DNA from: Asaia siamensis
GTDB lineage: Bacteria > Pseudomonadota > Alphaproteobacteria > Acetobacterales > Acetobacteraceae
NCBI RefSeq assembly: GCF_014635085.1
Contig: NZ_BMCH01000004.1
Location: 170,104-234,103, forward strand
DNA: 64,000 nt
Reading direction: 5' to 3'
Shown in pieces: positions 61,892-64,000 of the stretch; the stretch's first letter is position 1; each line of letters opens with the position of its first letter. The translations under genes and the position numbers were made by a program. The notes beneath the pieces are model-generated. The model was not told where the DNA came from. It saw nothing but the letters and a program-made list of their open reading frames with translations, and did not search any database.

Positions 61892-62287
61892 ATGCAAATG
61901 ATGGCCAATGTAATTATCAACTGCAATAGAGTATATACGCTAATATACTTAGTAAATATAATGCGTGACGCAAAATTCTATTTATCTAATAAAGAAAAAG
62001 AAATATTTGGTTTTAAGAAAGAGTTTAAAGTAAGATACTCGTCAGAAGGAGAAATTTTTCATGATTTCGAAAACTGTGATTTAGATACAGTCGTATTTTG
62101 GAACAGCAGCAATGAAGCTTTATTCGCGTGGTGGGACCTTGAGGGGGAAGTTATGAAGATAACGCTTTCTTTCGATGGATGGTCGGAGGAAAAATCTATT
62201 ATTATAATACAAGATATAATTTCTTCTCTTCTACAAAGAAATTTTCATAGAGGGGACGGTGTTTTCTTTTCTCTTGAAGCAGGGTGA
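61892..62287 (+). CDS. Candidate immunity protein for the TpsA C-terminal toxin
   Basis: 131 residues, no recognised family. It starts one base after the tpsA stop, with AAGGA in the end of tpsA as ribosome-binding site; a later ATG at 61961 lacks one. It is much more AT-rich than tpsA and encodes a small acidic, signal-free protein with FHDFENCDLDTVVFWNSSN, WWDLEGEVMKITLSFDGW and a helical C-terminal part. Position, size, composition and lack of an export signal are what is expected of a CdiI-type cytoplasmic immunity protein; sequence alone does not prove it. Its stop overlaps the start of an IS6-type transposase remnant, so the last residues may derive from the insertion. Confidence 0.65.
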   Translation: MQMMANVIINCNRVYTLIYLVNIMRDAKFYLSNKEKEIFGFKKEFKVRYSSEGEIFHDFENCDLDTVVFWNSSNEALFAWWDLEGEVMKITLSFDGWSEEKSIIIIQDIISSLLQRNFHRGDGVFFSLEAG

Positions 62288-62990
62288 TGAGAACGTCATC
62301 TGTGAGCTACAAACGGCACCATTTTCCGTGTGAACTGATAGCGCATGCGGTATGGCTATATTTCCGCTTCCCTTAGAGCTTTCGTCTTATGGAGGAAATG
62401 CTGCTCGAGCGGGGTATAGTCGTCTCATACGAGACGATCCGTCGGTGGAGCCTGAAGTTTGGCGCGGCCTTTGCCCGCTCCCTGCGTCGCAAGGCTGCAA
62501 GACCGGATGATCTCTGGCACCTGGACGAGGTGCGGATCGCGATCCGTGGCAAGCCCCATTGGCTGTAGCGGGCTGTCGACCATGAGGGCATTATTCTCGA
62601 TGAGATCCTGCAGACCCGCCGGAACATCAAAGCAGCCAGACGTCTGTTGACCTGGCTTTTGAAACGGCAGGGGGTACGCCCCTGTTACATGATAACTGAC
62701 ATGCTGAAATCCTATGGAGCAGCAAGACGCAGACTTGGTCTCGCGATCCGGCATTTCTCGCTTAAGGGCTGAACAGCCGGGCGCAGAACAGTCATCTTCC
62801 CTTGCGAAAACACGATCGCATCATGCAGAAGTTCCGTTCACCGGGCGGGTGTCAGCGCTTCGTTTCTGTCTTTTCAGCCATCCGAAATCTCTTCGTCCCA
62901 TCCGCCTCCATCACCACTGCCCTTTCCCGGCACATCCATTGTATCCGGGCCTTCGCTCAGTGGGGCAGCGCGACCGCCCTCAGCCCCTGA
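62287..62990 (+). pseudogene. IS6-family transposase pseudogene
   Basis: Nearly full-length IS6-type DDE transposase, inactivated by in-frame stops at 62374-62376 and 62566-62568 and a one-base frameshift near 62769. Conserved parts include VSYETIRRWSLKFG, LWHLDEVRIAIRGKPHWL with the first aspartate, TRRNIKAARRLLTWLL, CYMITDMLKSYGAARR with the second aspartate, and LPLRKHDRIMQKFRSPGGCQRF after the frameshift. Same family and orientation as the shorter remnant near 4.3-4.7 kb. A candidate right terminal repeat follows at 63024-63042. Confidence 0.88.
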
Positions 62991-63023
62991 AGATCTCTTT
63001 CTCGGGCGTCGCCTACATCACAT

Positions 63024-63042
63024 CAGTTAACGTGACAGCACC
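63024..63042 (+). repeat. Probable right end of the second IS6-type element
   Basis: On the reverse strand it begins GGTGCTGTCACGTTAACTG; 15-16 of the positions match the block at 4741-4759 that follows the other remnant. A left end could not be placed with confidence, although a weakly similar GGTG-starting stretch lies near 62256. Confidence 0.5.
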
Positions 63043-63158
63043 TATTGAAAAGCAGACTCAGATTGATACGGTTCAACCTCACTGTCCTACCTGTTCGAGG
63101 ATCCAAGGTGGACATTTGAGCGTCTTTTCACGCCAGATGAAAGAAAATTAGGGTTAAA

Positions 63159-63512
63159 ATGACGCTAGATATGATACAGCGGAATATATGTAAAAAATAC
63201 AATTCCGGTTTCTTCCCGATATTGGAAAATGACAAGATGGGAGTAAGTAAAAATATTAGAGAAGGGGCTAGGCCCTTAAATGGACTACGGATAAAACCTG
63301 ACGGAGATACTTCAGGATGGTATGTTTGGGGTGGAGTGGAAATGTTGGATGATGATGATTTTTTTCTTCCTCTGCATTATTCCCATATTCCGTCATGGGA
63401 AAAGCTAATCATTCCATACCTCGCCTTGGCTCCTGGATGGAGATTTTTAATAACGGAAACTTACGAAGATGTATGGTTCGATTCCGATACATTTCAAAGT
63501 GTTTTACGCTAA
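63159..63512 (+). CDS. Second candidate immunity protein (orphan), Imm33-like appearance
   Basis: 117 residues, AT-rich, no signal peptide. The stretch GWYVWGGVEM, DDDFFLPLHYSHIP, YLALAPGWRFLI and YEDVWFD is characteristic of a class of small immunity-type proteins (similar to those called Imm33-like), often found next to polymorphic toxins; my family naming is tentative. It lies between the dead IS6 element and a truncated copy of the tpsA 3' region, and no toxin domain precedes it. This is what remains when a toxin/immunity cassette has been displaced, so the protein may still protect against siblings carrying the old toxin. Confidence 0.6.
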   Translation: MTLDMIQRNICKKYNSGFFPILENDKMGVSKNIREGARPLNGLRIKPDGDTSGWYVWGGVEMLDDDDFFLPLHYSHIPSWEKLIIPYLALAPGWRFLITETYEDVWFDSDTFQSVLR

Positions 63513-63565
63513 ACGCGATAGTTTCATGGGGTAAAGTAGATAGTTTCTCTGTATGCACTGCACTT

Positions 63566-64000
63566 GAACAGAAGGCGTCTCTGACGCAGAACATTGTCTG
63601 TTATGTGCCGCTACAGGTGAATGGTGCGACGGTACTGGCGCCGAAGCTCTATCTAGCACCGGGCAATGTGGCACTGAGCGGCGGCACGATTGCGGCGAAA
63701 GACGTGTCGCTTGCGGGCTCGAGCGTCACGAACATCGGGACGATTTCGGGCAGCAACAGCCTGAGTATTCTGGCGCGCAATGGCGACATCATCAATACGG
63801 GCACACTGGGCTATGGCATGCGCGACGACAAATCATCGTCCTCGAGCACGGTCTGAACTCCGTCGGTTCTGGCTTCGCTGGGCGGCAGCGTTGCGCTCAA
63901 TGCGGGCAAGGCACTCACGATAGACGGCTCGGCATTGTCGGCGGCGAACGATCTGACGCTCTCGGGCTCGTCCGTCTCGTTGCTGGCCAAGGAGAACAGC
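63566..64000 (+). pseudogene. Truncated duplicate of the tpsA 3' region (orphan cassette), runs off the window
   Basis: Positions 63566-63802 match 58081-58317 of tpsA and 63803-64000 match 59059-59256, so a 741-bp in-frame block (tpsA residues 3162-3408) is missing at a 7-base ACGCTGG microhomology. A TGG to TGA change creates a stop at 63854-63856, beyond which homology continues. There is no start, secretion domain or promoter, so it cannot be made as a secreted protein on its own; it may supply homology for recombining a new C-terminus onto tpsA. Whether a second toxin tail follows is outside the window. Confidence 0.88.

Noticed and set aside
62714..63151. 145-residue frame after the second IS6-type remnant
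   Set aside because: It is an alternative frame over the frameshifted transposase 3' end; the transposase motifs are in another frame.
63395..63856. 153-residue frame that looks like a separate gene
   Set aside because: It joins a shifted frame of the preceding small gene to the tpsA duplicate; only the part after 63566 is homologous and it ends at a mutated codon.
1..64000. tRNA, rRNA, replication origin or phage attachment site
   Set aside because: No cloverleaf, conserved rRNA stretch, DnaA-box cluster or integrase gene was found.

Overview
The window looks like chromosomal DNA of a high-GC alphaproteobacterium, most likely an acetic acid bacterium (Acetobacteraceae). This is inferred from codon usage, the three TonB-dependent receptors, an IS1031-type IS5-family element and the pairing of an IalB-like protein with a secretion system. 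No rRNA or tRNA was seen, so species and genus are not fixed. The lifestyle suggested by gene content is plant-associated.

Region 1 (1-19.8 kb) is an organosulfur scavenging area. It starts with the tail of a 2-hydroxyacid dehydrogenase, then a class II aldolase, a thiol dioxygenase and a four-domain rhodanese. After an AT-rich patch holding an orphan gene and a dead IS6-type transposase, it continues with a sulfonate-type binding protein plus an SfnB-like acyl-CoA-dehydrogenase-fold oxidoreductase, opposed by a TonB receptor and an SsuD-like flavin monooxygenase. A minus-strand operon follows: binding protein, FAD reductase-like protein, two-cluster ferredoxin, second SsuD-like monooxygenase and second TonB receptor. 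It is divergent from the permease and ATPase genes ssuC and ssuB, and a third binding protein (ssuA) closes the region. Together they could bring bulky organosulfur compounds through the outer and inner membranes and release sulfite.

Region 2 (19.9-23.1 kb) has a complete IS1031-like element and a divergent SDR/XRE-regulator pair.

Region 3 (23.3-44.1 kb) is the most coherent system. It carries a full 4-hydroxyproline catabolic set (4-hydroxyproline epimerase, FAD D-amino-acid dehydrogenase, DHDPS-fold deaminase and 2-oxoglutarate semialdehyde dehydrogenase). These are interleaved with a GH127 beta-L-arabinofuranosidase, a GH35 beta-galactosidase, an unassigned glycosidase-like protein, two different M24 Xaa-Pro peptidases, a POT-type peptide transporter, an APC amino-acid permease, a TonB receptor and a GntR regulator. 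A near-palindromic CGTATAC motif sits at all three divergent or upstream control regions. I read this as a locus for eating plant hydroxyproline-rich glycoproteins (extensins, arabinogalactan proteins) from glycan to 2-oxoglutarate.

Region 4 (44.5-64 kb) holds an S41 peptidase, an IalB-like protein and a two-partner secretion pair: a TpsB transporter and a 4351-residue TpsA exoprotein. The exoprotein has three exact-period 759-bp internal repeats and a short variable C-terminus followed by an AT-rich candidate immunity gene. Downstream lie a broken IS6-type transposase, a second AT-rich candidate immunity gene and a truncated copy of the TpsA 3' region running off the window. This is the architecture of a contact-dependent inhibition locus with a displaced (orphan) cassette.
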